NCBI GenBank assembly: GCA_028822675.1
Contig: JAPKDE010000070.1
Coordinates: 1-10,872 of the forward strand
Reading direction: 5' to 3'
DNA from: Dehalococcoidia bacterium
GTDB lineage: Bacteria > Chloroflexota > Dehalococcoidia > UBA3495
Length of the DNA stretch: 10,872 nucleotides
In this document: positions 1 to 7,281 of the stretch, one piece after another
Numbering within the stretch: the first letter of the stretch is position 1
Layout: the number at the start of each line of letters is the position of its first letter
The notes under the pieces: model-generated
What the model saw: only the letters and a program-made list of their open reading frames with translations
What the model was told of the DNA's origin: nothing
Databases searched by the model: none
Translations under genes and position numbers: made by a program

Positions 1-44
1 GTTAAACCCAGCCGCTTTTGATGCCATTGACTAAAGGCTATTGG

Positions 45-461
45 TTAGCGAGAAGCTGAGAATCCGGCGGCTTCGATTCCTGCGCGGGCGCAGTATTCGT
101 CCTCTTGGGATGATCCGCCGCTACCACCGACCGCGCCGATGATCTCTCCATTGCGGAATACGGGCAATGCGCCCTGACCGGGTATGAAATGGCCGCCTTC
201 CATGGCCATGAAAGCCCTGAAAATAGGAGCCTGGGAGTTGTCGGTCAGAGCTCCGCTGGCTACTTCAAAGCTGGCTGAGGCAACCGCTTTGCCGCGGGAG
301 ACCACGGGTGTTCGCCAGGGTGCTCCGTCCATCTTGCACATGGTGATTAGGTCGCCTCTAGGGTCAACCACTGAGATGCTCATCTTGACGCCTAGTTCAA
401 TCATCTTTGCCTTGGATGCCGCCAAAATTACTTCAGCTTCCGCAAGTGTCAAATTAGCCAA
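45..461 (-). CDS. GlcG/HbpS-family (DUF336) putative heme- or cofactor-binding protein
   Basis: This 138-residue protein has the length and pattern of the GlcG/HbpS (DUF336) family. Visible are an N-terminal LTLAEAE helix start, the VVDPRGDL strand-turn at about 31-38, an MDGAP segment at about 44-48, an ALPVFRNGEIIGAVGGSGG stretch at about 98-116, and a QEDEYCARAGIEA C-terminal helix. Members include heme-binding HbpS and the GlcG protein of glycolate loci. Many are uncharacterised, so a specific ligand cannot be assigned. No signal peptide is seen, so it is probably cytoplasmic. The start codon is TTG, chosen because GGAGGG lies six bases upstream. The gene is separated from the cohesin gene by a strong terminator and has its own promoter candidate, so it is probably a single transcription unit. 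Family confidence is high; function is unknown. Confidence 0.88.
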   Translation of the reverse strand: MANLTLAEAEVILAASKAKMIELGVKMSISVVDPRGDLITMCKMDGAPWRTPVVSRGKAVASASFEVASGALTDNSQAPIFRAFMAMEGGHFIPGQGALPVFRNGEIIGAVGGSGGSSQEDEYCARAGIEAAGFSASR

Positions 462-507
462 AATCGTCCCTCCAAAAAATACATAATTGGTCGTGAATTA
501 CGGCCAC

Positions 508-536
508 ATTGTAGGCGAGAATCCAGATTGTGGAAA
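508..536 (-). promoter_or_regulatory. Candidate sigma70-type promoter for the GlcG/HbpS gene
   Basis: On the minus strand there is TTTCCA (531-536), a 17-base spacer, then TACAAT (508-513), which is 5/6 to the -10 consensus and 4/6 to the -35. It would start transcription near 501, about 40 bases before the TTG start codon, just downstream of the preceding terminator. The position fits well, but the call rests on pattern alone. Confidence 0.35.
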
Positions 537-542
537 GAGGGC

Positions 543-590
543 AAAAATAAAGAGTGGAAGCACCGAATCTAATGGTGCCTCCACTCTTTG
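543..590 (-). terminator. Rho-independent terminator after the cohesin-gene unit
   Basis: Arms at 549-564 and 574-589 pair over 16 positions with a single A/C mismatch, enclosing a 9-base loop. On the minus strand the hairpin is followed by TTTATTTTTG, a good U-tract. It starts 33 bases after the TAA of the cohesin gene at 623, closing the two-gene surface unit and insulating the GlcG/HbpS gene. The U-rich tail is only on the minus-strand side. Confidence 0.85.
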
Positions 591-622
591 CACGTATTTG
601 GTTTATCTGGTTGAGTGGTTGG

Positions 623-1282
623 TTATTGGAATGTGACTATGGGCGACAGTGGATGGAGTTCAGTAACATTAAACTCGCCTGGTGTGCTGCCGGTGACAAT
701 ATCCACCAGAGTGTTGGCATCAAACGCCGAGATATTCTGCAGACTTAGAGGCATGGCACCGGAGACGCCATCCCGCACTCGGAATTTCACCACGGCCACC
801 GGGCCGCTACCGCTCATGCCCTGCATATCTATGATACCGGCCCAAAGTCGGCCTGGTTCCGATGAACTGGAGTCGATCAAGGCATTACCGGACAACAGAC
901 CACGTTCAACCTGGGCAAATTCCAGTTTGGCCGAGTCGTAGACCAAGACAAACTCCAGGCTGCCGACGTTGGTGGCCCGGGTGGCCAAGATGGGCACTGA
1001 AATCACCTTGGCTGGTGCTGCTGGCACCGGTGTGGCCGCAGCAGGCACTGGTGTTGCGACCACGGCCTGTGTTGGCGCCGGTGTTGCCTGTGGTCTCGGC
1101 GTAGGGGTTGGTGAGGCCGCAACAAATGGCGTATCTGTCTTGTTGTCGCCACCTTCACCGCCGCCCAGAACTCCCACACCGAACAACAATCCAACAAGAA
1201 TGGCAATTGCGGCCGTTGAGCCCAGCAACCATTTCCAACTGGTGGATAAGCCGATAAATGCTACATCTAACATCCAACGCAT
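623..1282 (-). CDS. Membrane-anchored protein with a single cohesin domain
   Basis: This 219-residue protein has three parts. A short N-terminus with a hydrophobic segment at about 18-40 (KWLLGSTAAIAILVGLLFGV) acts as an uncleaved anchor or signal-anchor. A Pro/Thr/Ala-rich linker of repeated TPxP/ATPVP units spans about 55-91. A cohesin-like beta domain spans about 92-205, with core VGSLEFVLVYDSAKLEF and, later, PVAVVKFRV. Cohesins bind dockerins. The upstream gene encodes both a related cohesin and a dockerin, so this protein could display that partner on the membrane (inference). The start is clear: its Shine-Dalgarno AAGGGAG overlaps the TAA of the upstream gene, with only 11 bases between stop and ATG, implying translational coupling. 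A terminator follows. The linker resembles wall- or envelope-spanning spacers. The cohesin call is from pattern and would need a profile search. Confidence 0.75.
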   Translation of the reverse strand: MRWMLDVAFIGLSTSWKWLLGSTAAIAILVGLLFGVGVLGGGEGGDNKTDTPFVAASPTPTPRPQATPAPTQAVVATPVPAAATPVPAAPAKVISVPILATRATNVGSLEFVLVYDSAKLEFAQVERGLLSGNALIDSSSSEPGRLWAGIIDMQGMSGSGPVAVVKFRVRDGVSGAMPLSLQNISAFDANTLVDIVTGSTPGEFNVTELHPLSPIVTFQ

Positions 1283-1293
1283 GATCTACTCCC

Positions 1294-4170
1294 TTAACTT
1301 GGTCGGGCCATGTTCAGAATTATTCGGGCGTCATCAATGGTAATCTGGCCGTCATTGTTCACGTCCAAGGAAAGGTCCATTCGGGAGGCACCTGCAGCCA
1401 TCTTTAAGGCCAGCAAAGCGTCCAGTGCGGTAACCAGACTGTCGCCATCAGCGTCGCCCAGTATCTTGGAACCGACCCTGAAGTCAGCTCCCACCAGCTC
1501 CACAGTCAGCGGACCCTCAGCCCGGTGGTTCACTAGGGCATCTGACAGGGTGATTGGGCTCACTGAACCCTCAGCCCCGACAACCTGGAACGACACCACA
1601 GCGGCCGTGCCACTGGAGCCTGAACCCTTGGTTACGGCAAACCCGAACCGCACCTGACCCAGGTTTTCAGTGTCAAAACTGAATGAGTCCTCAGTCAGCC
1701 TGGAACCCCGCTCCACGGTGACTACCCGCAGTGCGTTGTGGTCGTAGTTCAGCGTGAACCCAAGACTGGTGATACCAGACGCCTGGCTCAACTGCACCGG
1801 AACCCGGACGATGCTCCCCAACGGGGAAACTCTGGACTCAAGAATCATGGCGGTCCCTTCCGGGGCGATGATCTTGGGTAGAGGTATATCTGGCACCGGC
1901 ACTGGATCCGGTTCGATTACTTTTGGTACCTCAGGTCGCGCATCACTCTGTCGGTTGACGGTGATGGAATAGGTGCCGACGGGCTTGCCTACTCGTCCTG
2001 AGGCCGATACGGCCAATATGTATGCCCCCGATGTTGGGGCCTCCCACTCCAGAGACTGTTCCAGTCCGAAGTTGGAAGAGGAGAAACCGGCTATCTGGCT
2101 CTCCACTGAGAACCGGACTCCCTCGGCAGTTCCTGGTTTCACATCTACTTTGTAGGTGATTCCCTGCTCTGCAGAGAACTCAAAATAATCATAGTCACTG
2201 ACCGGACTGATGGCCCCACTGATAGCGTTGCCAAAACCGATGCGAGTGCCATTGCTGGCGGCATCGCTGTGCCGGTCTTGCAAGGTCAGATCAGGCGTGA
2301 CCTTCAGTGTGTACGTCCCGGTTGGTTCCAGCGCTTTTGCCGAGGCTGAAACCTTGACGTAGTAGGTATCCGAATTTGGAGACGTCCACCGTATAACGTT
2401 GCTCTCGCCGAAGTTACGAGCGCCGTTATCCGAACTCCCGTCCAGGTTGCTCACTTCAAATGAAACTGCTGTTGCAGAGCCATAGGTCATGTCCAGCAGA
2501 TATTCAACGCCGCGCTCAGCGGGGAATGAGAAGTAGTCCAGGTCAGACTCAGGACTGACCGCTCCCTGATAGATGGTGCCAAAACTCAGCGGAGTACCAC
2601 CGGAAGCCGTGTCGAGGTGACGGTCTTCCAAATTAGTGTTGGCTGAGACTGTTAACGAATACGTACCGATGCCCTCGGTTGCCTGGGGTGAATGGGACAC
2701 CACTACGTAGAATAAACCGGTACTGGCGGCAGTCCATCCTAGACCAGTGCCCAGGCCGTTGGTGCTGCTCAGTGTGTCGCCAGTGGGATTCTCTATGGAT
2801 ATGACTGCGCCGTCTGTGGTCAGCAGGTCCAACTCCAATGAATAGTTGACCCCGCGCTCTGCCGGGAACAGGAAGTAGTCTCGGTCGGTATCCGGGCTGA
2901 CAGCACCCTGATGGGCATTGCCAAAGCTGAGTACAGACGCTGCCCCTGGGAAATCACCATGATGGTCCTGAAGGGTGGTGTCGCTGCTCAGGTTCAGAGA
3001 GTAGGTCCCAATCACATTGCGCACCTGGGGCGAGGCAGAAACTATAGCCAGATAGGTGCCGTTAGCAGGAGCCAGCCATTCTAGACTAGTGCCCACTCCT
3101 CCGTTGGAAGCCAAGCTGGTTTCGTCTGCGTCAATCACAGTGAGATTAACACCGTCGGCGCTGCCCAAAGATGTTTCAATCATGTATTTAACGCCGCGGA
3201 GGGCAGGGAAAGAGAAATAGTCCAGGTCGTTGGACGGGCTGATGGAGCCTTGATGAGCATTGCCAAAGCTGACCACGGTTGCCCCTGCCACCGAGTCTGT
3301 GTGGTGATCGAGAAGGTCAGTCGTGGCATTAAGCTTGATCGCGTAGGTGCCGTTGGAATTGCGCACCCGGCTGGTGCCGGACACAGAGATGTAATAGGTG
3401 TTGTTGGTTGGTGATATCCAACTCAGTGTGCTGCCGATTCCGTCACTGGTCTTCTCAATTCCGGCAAAAGCGGTGTGGACGGCTATTTCCACCCCTTCAG
3501 ACGTTGCCAAGTCCACCTCAACGTTGTATTTCACACCACGCTGGGCTTGGAACGAATAGAAATCAAAGTCATCGCCGCCGTCGACAGTGTTCGCCAAGTT
3601 GGGCTGATTACTCCAAGGACTAACCGCACCCTGGTAAACGTTTCCTGAGGAGATACTGGTTGCGCCGTTGCGCTCGTCAGAGTGCCGATCCAGAAGACTG
3701 GTGTCCTCAAACCCGCTGATGGTGTAGCCACCCAGGTAGAAAGAACCGTCAAACGCGTTGATGGTCCCGGAGACCTCTACATAATAGGCATCAGTGGTCC
3801 TGGCAATCCAGGTGACAGTTTTCTGACCGCCTGAAACCGTGAGTTCTTGCTCTGGGGAACTATCGTTACCGCGGGACAGGGAGTTAATTATGGAGATATT
3901 AGCGTCCACCACCGTGATTTCATCCAGAAGGAAGGTGTACTGAACTCCCCTTTTGGCCTGAAAAGAGAAGTAGTCCACATCAAACAACAGGTCAGAGGTG
4001 TTGATGACACCAGACACGGCCCCTGCACCAATGCTCAAGTTGGTGGAAGTGAAACGGTAATCACCGTGGTCGTCTTCCGCATGAAGATTTGATTGATTGG
4101 CGAAGAAAGCCACCAATACTAGCGCCAATAACATCAGCGTGATTGGCAGCCGCAATGTTGAATACCACAT
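1294..4170 (-). CDS. Exported PPC-repeat protein with cohesin and C-terminal dockerin
   Basis: This 958-residue protein begins with a Sec signal peptide (hydrophobic core about 8-24, likely cleaved near 31). Six tandem beta-rich modules follow (about 33-160, 161-287, 288-401, 402-516, 517-631, 632-741). Each opens with DxHxD and contains D(F/Y)xxF and RGVxY motifs, resembling bacterial pre-peptidase C-terminal (PPC) domains. A Pro-rich linker (742-770) leads to a cohesin-like domain (about 774-900), then a dockerin. The dockerin has two calcium loops: D906, D908, D910, D917 and D936, N938, D940, D947. No catalytic domain is visible, so it looks structural or adhesive rather than enzymatic. 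A strong Shine-Dalgarno (AGGGAGGA, 4176-4183) sits five bases before the ATG. It is the first gene of a unit with the membrane-anchored cohesin protein, a plausible dockerin receptor. PPC and cohesin calls are from pattern. Confidence 0.82.
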   Translation of the reverse strand: MWYSTLRLPITLMLLALVLVAFFANQSNLHAEDDHGDYRFTSTNLSIGAGAVSGVINTSDLLFDVDYFSFQAKRGVQYTFLLDEITVVDANISIINSLSRGNDSSPEQELTVSGGQKTVTWIARTTDAYYVEVSGTINAFDGSFYLGGYTISGFEDTSLLDRHSDERNGATSISSGNVYQGAVSPWSNQPNLANTVDGGDDFDFYSFQAQRGVKYNVEVDLATSEGVEIAVHTAFAGIEKTSDGIGSTLSWISPTNNTYYISVSGTSRVRNSNGTYAIKLNATTDLLDHHTDSVAGATVVSFGNAHQGSISPSNDLDYFSFPALRGVKYMIETSLGSADGVNLTVIDADETSLASNGGVGTSLEWLAPANGTYLAIVSASPQVRNVIGTYSLNLSSDTTLQDHHGDFPGAASVLSFGNAHQGAVSPDTDRDYFLFPAERGVNYSLELDLLTTDGAVISIENPTGDTLSSTNGLGTGLGWTAASTGLFYVVVSHSPQATEGIGTYSLTVSANTNLEDRHLDTASGGTPLSFGTIYQGAVSPESDLDYFSFPAERGVEYLLDMTYGSATAVSFEVSNLDGSSDNGARNFGESNVIRWTSPNSDTYYVKVSASAKALEPTGTYTLKVTPDLTLQDRHSDAASNGTRIGFGNAISGAISPVSDYDYFEFSAEQGITYKVDVKPGTAEGVRFSVESQIAGFSSSNFGLEQSLEWEAPTSGAYILAVSASGRVGKPVGTYSITVNRQSDARPEVPKVIEPDPVPVPDIPLPKIIAPEGTAMILESRVSPLGSIVRVPVQLSQASGITSLGFTLNYDHNALRVVTVERGSRLTEDSFSFDTENLGQVRFGFAVTKGSGSSGTAAVVSFQVVGAEGSVSPITLSDALVNHRAEGPLTVELVGADFRVGSKILGDADGDSLVTALDALLALKMAAGASRMDLSLDVNNDGQITIDDARIILNMARPS
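1948..4074 (-). repeat. Six tandem PPC-like modules of about 110-128 residues
   Basis: Six diverged copies lie head to tail within the 958-residue protein. Module starts are marked by DDHGD (33), DRHSD (161), DHHTD (288), DHHGD (402), DRHLD (517) and DRHSD (632). Each copy carries a GNxxxGxxSP-type turn, a DYFxF strand and RGVxY, then a WxxPxxxTYYxxVS strand and a GTYxLxV end. Modules 3-6 are the most alike (about 110-115 residues). Module 1 lacks the SP turn and module 2 carries an insertion around 187-199, which suggests the array grew by duplication near its centre or C-terminal end. Confidence 0.85.
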
Positions 4171-4330
4171 TCCCGTCCTCCCTCACTTGGTCGCAAATCT
4201 ACGACACGGACACCAAGGTCATGGTTCTATTTGAATTCTTAGGTGGAACTCTATTGACCCGGTTTTGCGGGCATTGATTATGGGCCAAACGAGTTGGCCT
4301 TTAACAAACTACCTATTTTCAGTCTAGAAA

Positions 4331-4359
4331 ATTATATATATTTTAAAATTAATTTTAAA
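4331..4359 (-). promoter_or_regulatory. Candidate sigma70-type promoter for the PPC/cohesin/dockerin unit
   Basis: On the minus strand TTTAAA (4354-4359), a 17-base spacer and a perfect TATAAT (4331-4336) lie in a strongly AT-rich block. Transcription would begin near 4324, giving a leader of roughly 150 bases before the ATG at 4170. The match is good, but AT-rich DNA yields such matches easily. Confidence 0.45.
4342..4359. promoter_or_regulatory. 18-bp AT-only palindrome overlapping the promoter
   Basis: TTTAAAATT followed by AATTTTAAA forms a perfect 18-bp palindrome lying inside the -35/spacer region of the promoter candidate. It could be an operator for a dimeric regulator or simply an AT-rich bending element. 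No regulator is encoded nearby. Confidence 0.3.
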
Positions 4360-4453
4360 TTAATACAATAATTGAAAAGACGGGATACCGGATGAATCGT
4401 GCATCATATAGGTCTGGAGGAACGGACGCGGGTGAATGGGCCAGAGGCTGGGA

Positions 4454-5970
4454 CTAAGGGGAGTAGATGTCTGTGTGAGGGTAAAAGGCGTACCAACCGA
4501 ACCAATAAGCGGTGCGGCTAGGTAGTCTATCTAGCGTCTGACTGGTGTCGTCGAATCTGACCAGGCTATCGGCCTCAGCCTGCCAATCGGTGCCGTTTTT
4601 GTCTTTGAGTATCACCGCAGATGTGCTGGAAGAGCCTGACAATACAAAGACATGATCGCCCCGGTCGTAAGCCCGGACTCCGCTGCCTGATGAATCCGAG
4701 ACGATGACAACGTTCTGGCCGGGAAAAGTATCGTTGACCAGGCCTTCCTCCTCAAACAAGGCAAGCGGGTAAGCCCTTGCCTCACCGCCTAAAGCCAACC
4801 CAAATACCTGGTCTTTGGTGGCCAGATCAGAACTACGCTGGGGCACTGGGAACATGGTGTTTGCCTGATTGCGGTAGACGTAGTAGGCCGAGTCACCCTG
4901 AATCTCGGGTTTGTAGGTATCCGCCGGGTAGATACCGGTGTCATCGTTCAGCACCGTGGTATCCGGGTGCTCGGCCACCCAGTTGGACCATACGGTCAGC
5001 GTCATGGGCAGCACTTCCAGCTCCATTCCGCTGCCAACCAACAACCCCAGCGCCGGGACGCCCCGAAATTGATGCCAGAGTGTCTCGGTCTTGCGGTCAA
5101 ACATCAGTTTGTTGCTGCGATAAAGAAACCCGGAGGTGCTGAACTCCACCCTTTCGCCGTCGAACTCTGTGGAATACACGATTCCAGAACCGCAAAGGGT
5201 TCAATAAGCCAGCGCGATGGGCACGCTTCCCACAATGTCATTAGCCATCTCGTGGCGGTTCATTATGCGTAGCAGGTAAGCCCGGTGTTCGCCGTTGATG
5301 GAAACCCCAAACACTCGGTCATCCGATAGCAGGTAATCGGCATCGGTGGCTGATAAAACCGGAGAGTCAATCAGGTCGGGTATCCCGTTTTTTGGGACCC
5401 CGCCCCAGACGATTTCTTCCACTCGCAGGTCGGATTTAGCGCCGTTATACAAGAACCCACCTAGACCGGGTTCCAGCAGGGAATAGAGATCGCCCTTCCA
5501 GCCCACGTACCCATCCGGTGGCTGAACCTGCGGGTTGTTACCCAACCACTCGATCCACCAACTCCATTCGTTCTGCTCTGAAGCGAAGGCCAGCAGTTCT
5601 TCCATGGGCACGTTGTCTTTGAGGCGAGTCAGGTACGAAGTCATGGTGGTGATGTTTTCTGGCTGGTTCTGGAAGCGCAGGAACTCTAACAACACTGGTA
5701 TGTAGGCCTGGTTTCCAGAGAGTAGGCCATCTTTCGGGCGACCCGGTCTATGGGCTCCTCAAGAGTAGCCAGCATCAACTTGGTTGTGTCGTTTGGCAGG
5801 TCGCTCAGATCCAATTCGCCGTTCACGGCACCAGAGGCGTTGGAATCAGAAGTTTCTGGCTCAGGCGTTAATGAACCATCGCTGGAAGAACAGGCGGCCA
5901 GCATTACGGCCAGCAGCACAACAGCCAGCCAGAAAAACCTGAGGCGACGTATTTGGGGAATTAGATGCAC
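4454..5970 (-). CDS. DUF3179 lipoprotein, probable selenoprotein (UGA = Sec257), with a one-base frameshift
   Basis: Three frame segments (5970-5735, 5734-5204, 5200-4454) join into one 505-residue DUF3179 protein. This requires reading TGA at 5201-5203 as selenocysteine and restoring one base at the A-triplet 5732-5734. The span is 1517 bases, exactly one short of 506 codons. The N-terminus is a lipoprotein signal with lipobox LAAC (Cys27). The DUF3179 hallmarks follow: GGVPKNGIPDL, then INGEHRAYLLRI, then NRHEMANDIVG. The family then has YCPLCG; here it reads Y-U-T-L-C-G (U257, C260), followed by GSGIVY, FSTSGFLYRSNKLMFDRKTETLW and HPDT. A second, Cys-less copy of the GEARAYPL...VNDT unit lies near the C-terminus. 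The biochemical role of DUF3179 is unknown; a UxxC motif suggests redox chemistry outside the cytoplasmic membrane. The start is a GTG without a good Shine-Dalgarno and is uncertain. A decayed pseudogene is the alternative. Confidence 0.75.
5161..5203 (-). promoter_or_regulatory. Bacterial SECIS-like stem-loop directing UGA recoding
   Basis: The 43 bases starting at the TGA can fold as follows. The lower stem is GAAC (5199-5202) with GUUC (5162-5165), then an internal loop. The upper stem is UGGAAU with AUUCCA (5181-5186 and 5170-5175), and the apical loop is CGUGU (5176-5180). The apical loop begins 20 bases after the UGA and has a G in its second position. As I know them, bacterial SECIS elements sit directly after UGA, with a G in the first two loop bases and about 16-37 bases of spacing. 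The fit is good but was done by eye, without an energy calculation. Confidence 0.55.
5732..5734 (-). other. Frameshift site (one A missing) in the DUF3179 gene
   Basis: The upstream frame reads ...RVARK and then goes astray (MAYSLETRP, stop at 5686). Adding one A to the AAA triplet gives ARKDGLLSGNQAYIPVLLEF, which continues directly into the conserved DUF3179 frame. The run is short, so sequencing error, assembly error or a true mutation are all possible. No classic slippery heptamer is present to suggest programmed -1 slippage. Confidence 0.7.
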
Positions 5971-6021
5971 AAATGCTCAGCAGGTAAGGCGAAGTTAACT
6001 CGGCTATTCATGTTGAATACG

Positions 6022-6042
6022 AAAAAAACTCGACAGGCGAGT
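6022..6042 (-). terminator. Rho-independent terminator of the mutase operon
   Basis: On the minus strand ACTCG (6038-6042) and CGAGT (6028-6032) form a 5-bp stem around a 5-base loop, followed immediately by seven T residues (6022-6028, the first shared with the stem). It begins 12 bases after the TAA of the isovaleryl-CoA dehydrogenase gene. The stem is short but the T-tract and position are convincing. Confidence 0.75.
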
Positions 6043-6053
6043 GGACTTGGAGT

Positions 6054-7232
6054 TTACGCAGACTCTCGGAAAAGCTCCCGACCAATGAGCGTACGGCGTA
6101 TCTCGCTGGTTCCAGCGCCGATCTCGTAGAGTTTAGCGTCTCGCAGCAGCCGGCCGGTGGGTGAGTCGTTTATATAGCCATTCCCGCCCAGGGTTTGCAC
6201 TGCTTGTAGTGCCATTTGGGTTGCGTGCTCGGCGGTGAATAATAGGCACCCAGCGGCGTCTTTGCGGATGCTCTGCCCTTGGTCAGCGGCGCGGGCCACG
6301 GCGTAGGTGTAAGACTGGCAGGCCGAGAGGGCGGTGTACATATCGGCCAGTTTCGCTTGGATTAACTGAAACTCGCCAATTGGTTGGCCAAATTGCTCTC
6401 GCTGGTGCACGTAAGGCACCACCACGTCCAAGCAGGATTGCATGATGCCCAGGGGGCCGCCGGCCAGCACTAGGCGTTCATAATCCAAGCCGCTCATCAG
6501 TACACGGGCGCCGTGATCAACATCACCAAGCACGTTTTCTTCCGGCACTTCACAGTCCTGGAAGACCAACTCTGACGTGCTGGAGCCGCGCATGCCCAGC
6601 TTGTTCAACTTGGGCGACGCTGCAAACCCGGCAAAGCTTTTCTCCACCAAAAAGGCGGTAATGCCGTGGGAGCCTGCTTCCGGGTTGGTCTTGCCGTAGA
6701 TCACCAAAGTATCCGCGTCGGGGCCATTGGTAATCCACATCTTAGTGCCGTTCAAGATGTAACGGTCGCCCTTCTTCTCAGCACGTAGCTTCATGCTAAC
6801 CACATCGGAGCCGGCTTCAGGCTCGCTCATGGCCAACGCGCCGACGTGTTCACCACTAATCAACTTGGGCAAATAGCGTCGTTTCTGGTCGTCGTTGCCG
6901 TTCCGAGAGATTTGGTTGACGCAGAGATTGGAGTGAGCGCCGTAGCTGAGGCCAACGCTGGCCGAGCCTCGGGAAATCTCTTCCACTGTGATGGTATGGG
7001 CTAGGTAGCCAAGTCCGGCGCCGCCGTATTCCTCGGGGGCCGTCAATCCCAGTAGACCTAACTCACCCAGTCGGGGCCACAGGTCCCTTGGGAATAGGTC
7101 GGTCTGGTCTATCTCGTCGGCCCGTGGGGCAATCTCCTGAGTCGAGAACTGACGCACCGTATCTCGAATCAGGTCAATTGTCTCGCCCAGCGAGTGGTCC
7201 AATGTACTGAATGTTGGTCTTCTGGATGTCAT
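6054..7232 (-). CDS. ivd: Isovaleryl-CoA dehydrogenase-type acyl-CoA dehydrogenase
   Basis: This 392-residue flavoprotein has the full acyl-CoA dehydrogenase architecture and usual length. It has an N-terminal helical domain, the FAD/substrate signature [10 protein letters not shown] (134-143), WITNG (166-170), and the C-terminal QTLGGNGY and [12 protein letters not shown] (369-380). The key clue to subtype is [15 protein letters not shown] (248-262). In isovaleryl-CoA dehydrogenase the catalytic base is the Glu of this LDxER helix (Glu254 in the human enzyme), and Glu252 here matches. It would oxidise isovaleryl-CoA or another branched short-chain acyl-CoA to the 2-enoyl-CoA, passing electrons to ETF, as in leucine breakdown. 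It is last in the operon, 49 bases after the ligase gene, with GGGGATGAGA ahead of the ATG, and is followed by a terminator. No carboxylase genes for the rest of the leucine route lie in this window. Confidence 0.9.
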   Translation of the reverse strand: MTSRRPTFSTLDHSLGETIDLIRDTVRQFSTQEIAPRADEIDQTDLFPRDLWPRLGELGLLGLTAPEEYGGAGLGYLAHTITVEEISRGSASVGLSYGAHSNLCVNQISRNGNDDQKRRYLPKLISGEHVGALAMSEPEAGSDVVSMKLRAEKKGDRYILNGTKMWITNGPDADTLVIYGKTNPEAGSHGITAFLVEKSFAGFAASPKLNKLGMRGSSTSELVFQDCEVPEENVLGDVDHGARVLMSGLDYERLVLAGGPLGIMQSCLDVVVPYVHQREQFGQPIGEFQLIQAKLADMYTALSACQSYTYAVARAADQGQSIRKDAAGCLLFTAEHATQMALQAVQTLGGNGYINDSPTGRLLRDAKLYEIGAGTSEIRRTLIGRELFRESA

Positions 7233-7281
7233 TTTCTCATCCCCGTTCTGAGTCTACCCGTTCTGTATTTAGAAGAAGGTA

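Larger units (their letters stand above)
4171..4453. other. AT-rich intergenic region upstream of the surface-protein unit
   Basis: This 283-bp gap holds no convincing gene on either strand. Bases 4321-4380 are almost purely A/T, in sharp contrast to the flanking coding DNA, and contain a promoter candidate and a palindrome. Bases 4171-4200 carry the Shine-Dalgarno of the 958-residue protein. No clear terminator was found for the DUF3179 gene ending at 4454; only weak 3-4 bp stems lie around 4380-4410. Confidence 0.7.

Noticed and set aside
1..44. Possible feature after the GlcG/HbpS gene at the window edge
   Set aside because: No clear hairpin, T-tract or open frame with a start could be supported in these 44 bases.
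969..1343. Plus-strand open frame rich in Gly/Ala/Val
   Set aside because: It is the mirror of the Pro/Thr/Ala-rich linker of the cohesin protein; low-complexity coding DNA often leaves open antisense frames.
4321..4380. Replication origin or attachment site in the AT-rich block
   Set aside because: No DnaA-box cluster, integrase, direct repeats or tRNA gene is present; a promoter region explains it.
5201..5203. TGA as an ordinary stop ending a 164-residue protein, with a separate gene starting at 5179
   Set aside because: The conserved domain continues in the same frame directly after the TGA, including the second Cys of the motif at a point before any possible restart, and no Shine-Dalgarno supports the GTG at 5179. 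Selenocysteine explains this better, although a pseudogene remains possible.
5725..5740. Programmed -1 ribosomal frameshift in the DUF3179 gene
   Set aside because: The site is only CGAAAG, not a slippery heptamer, and I saw no obvious downstream pseudoknot or internal Shine-Dalgarno. A missing base is simpler.
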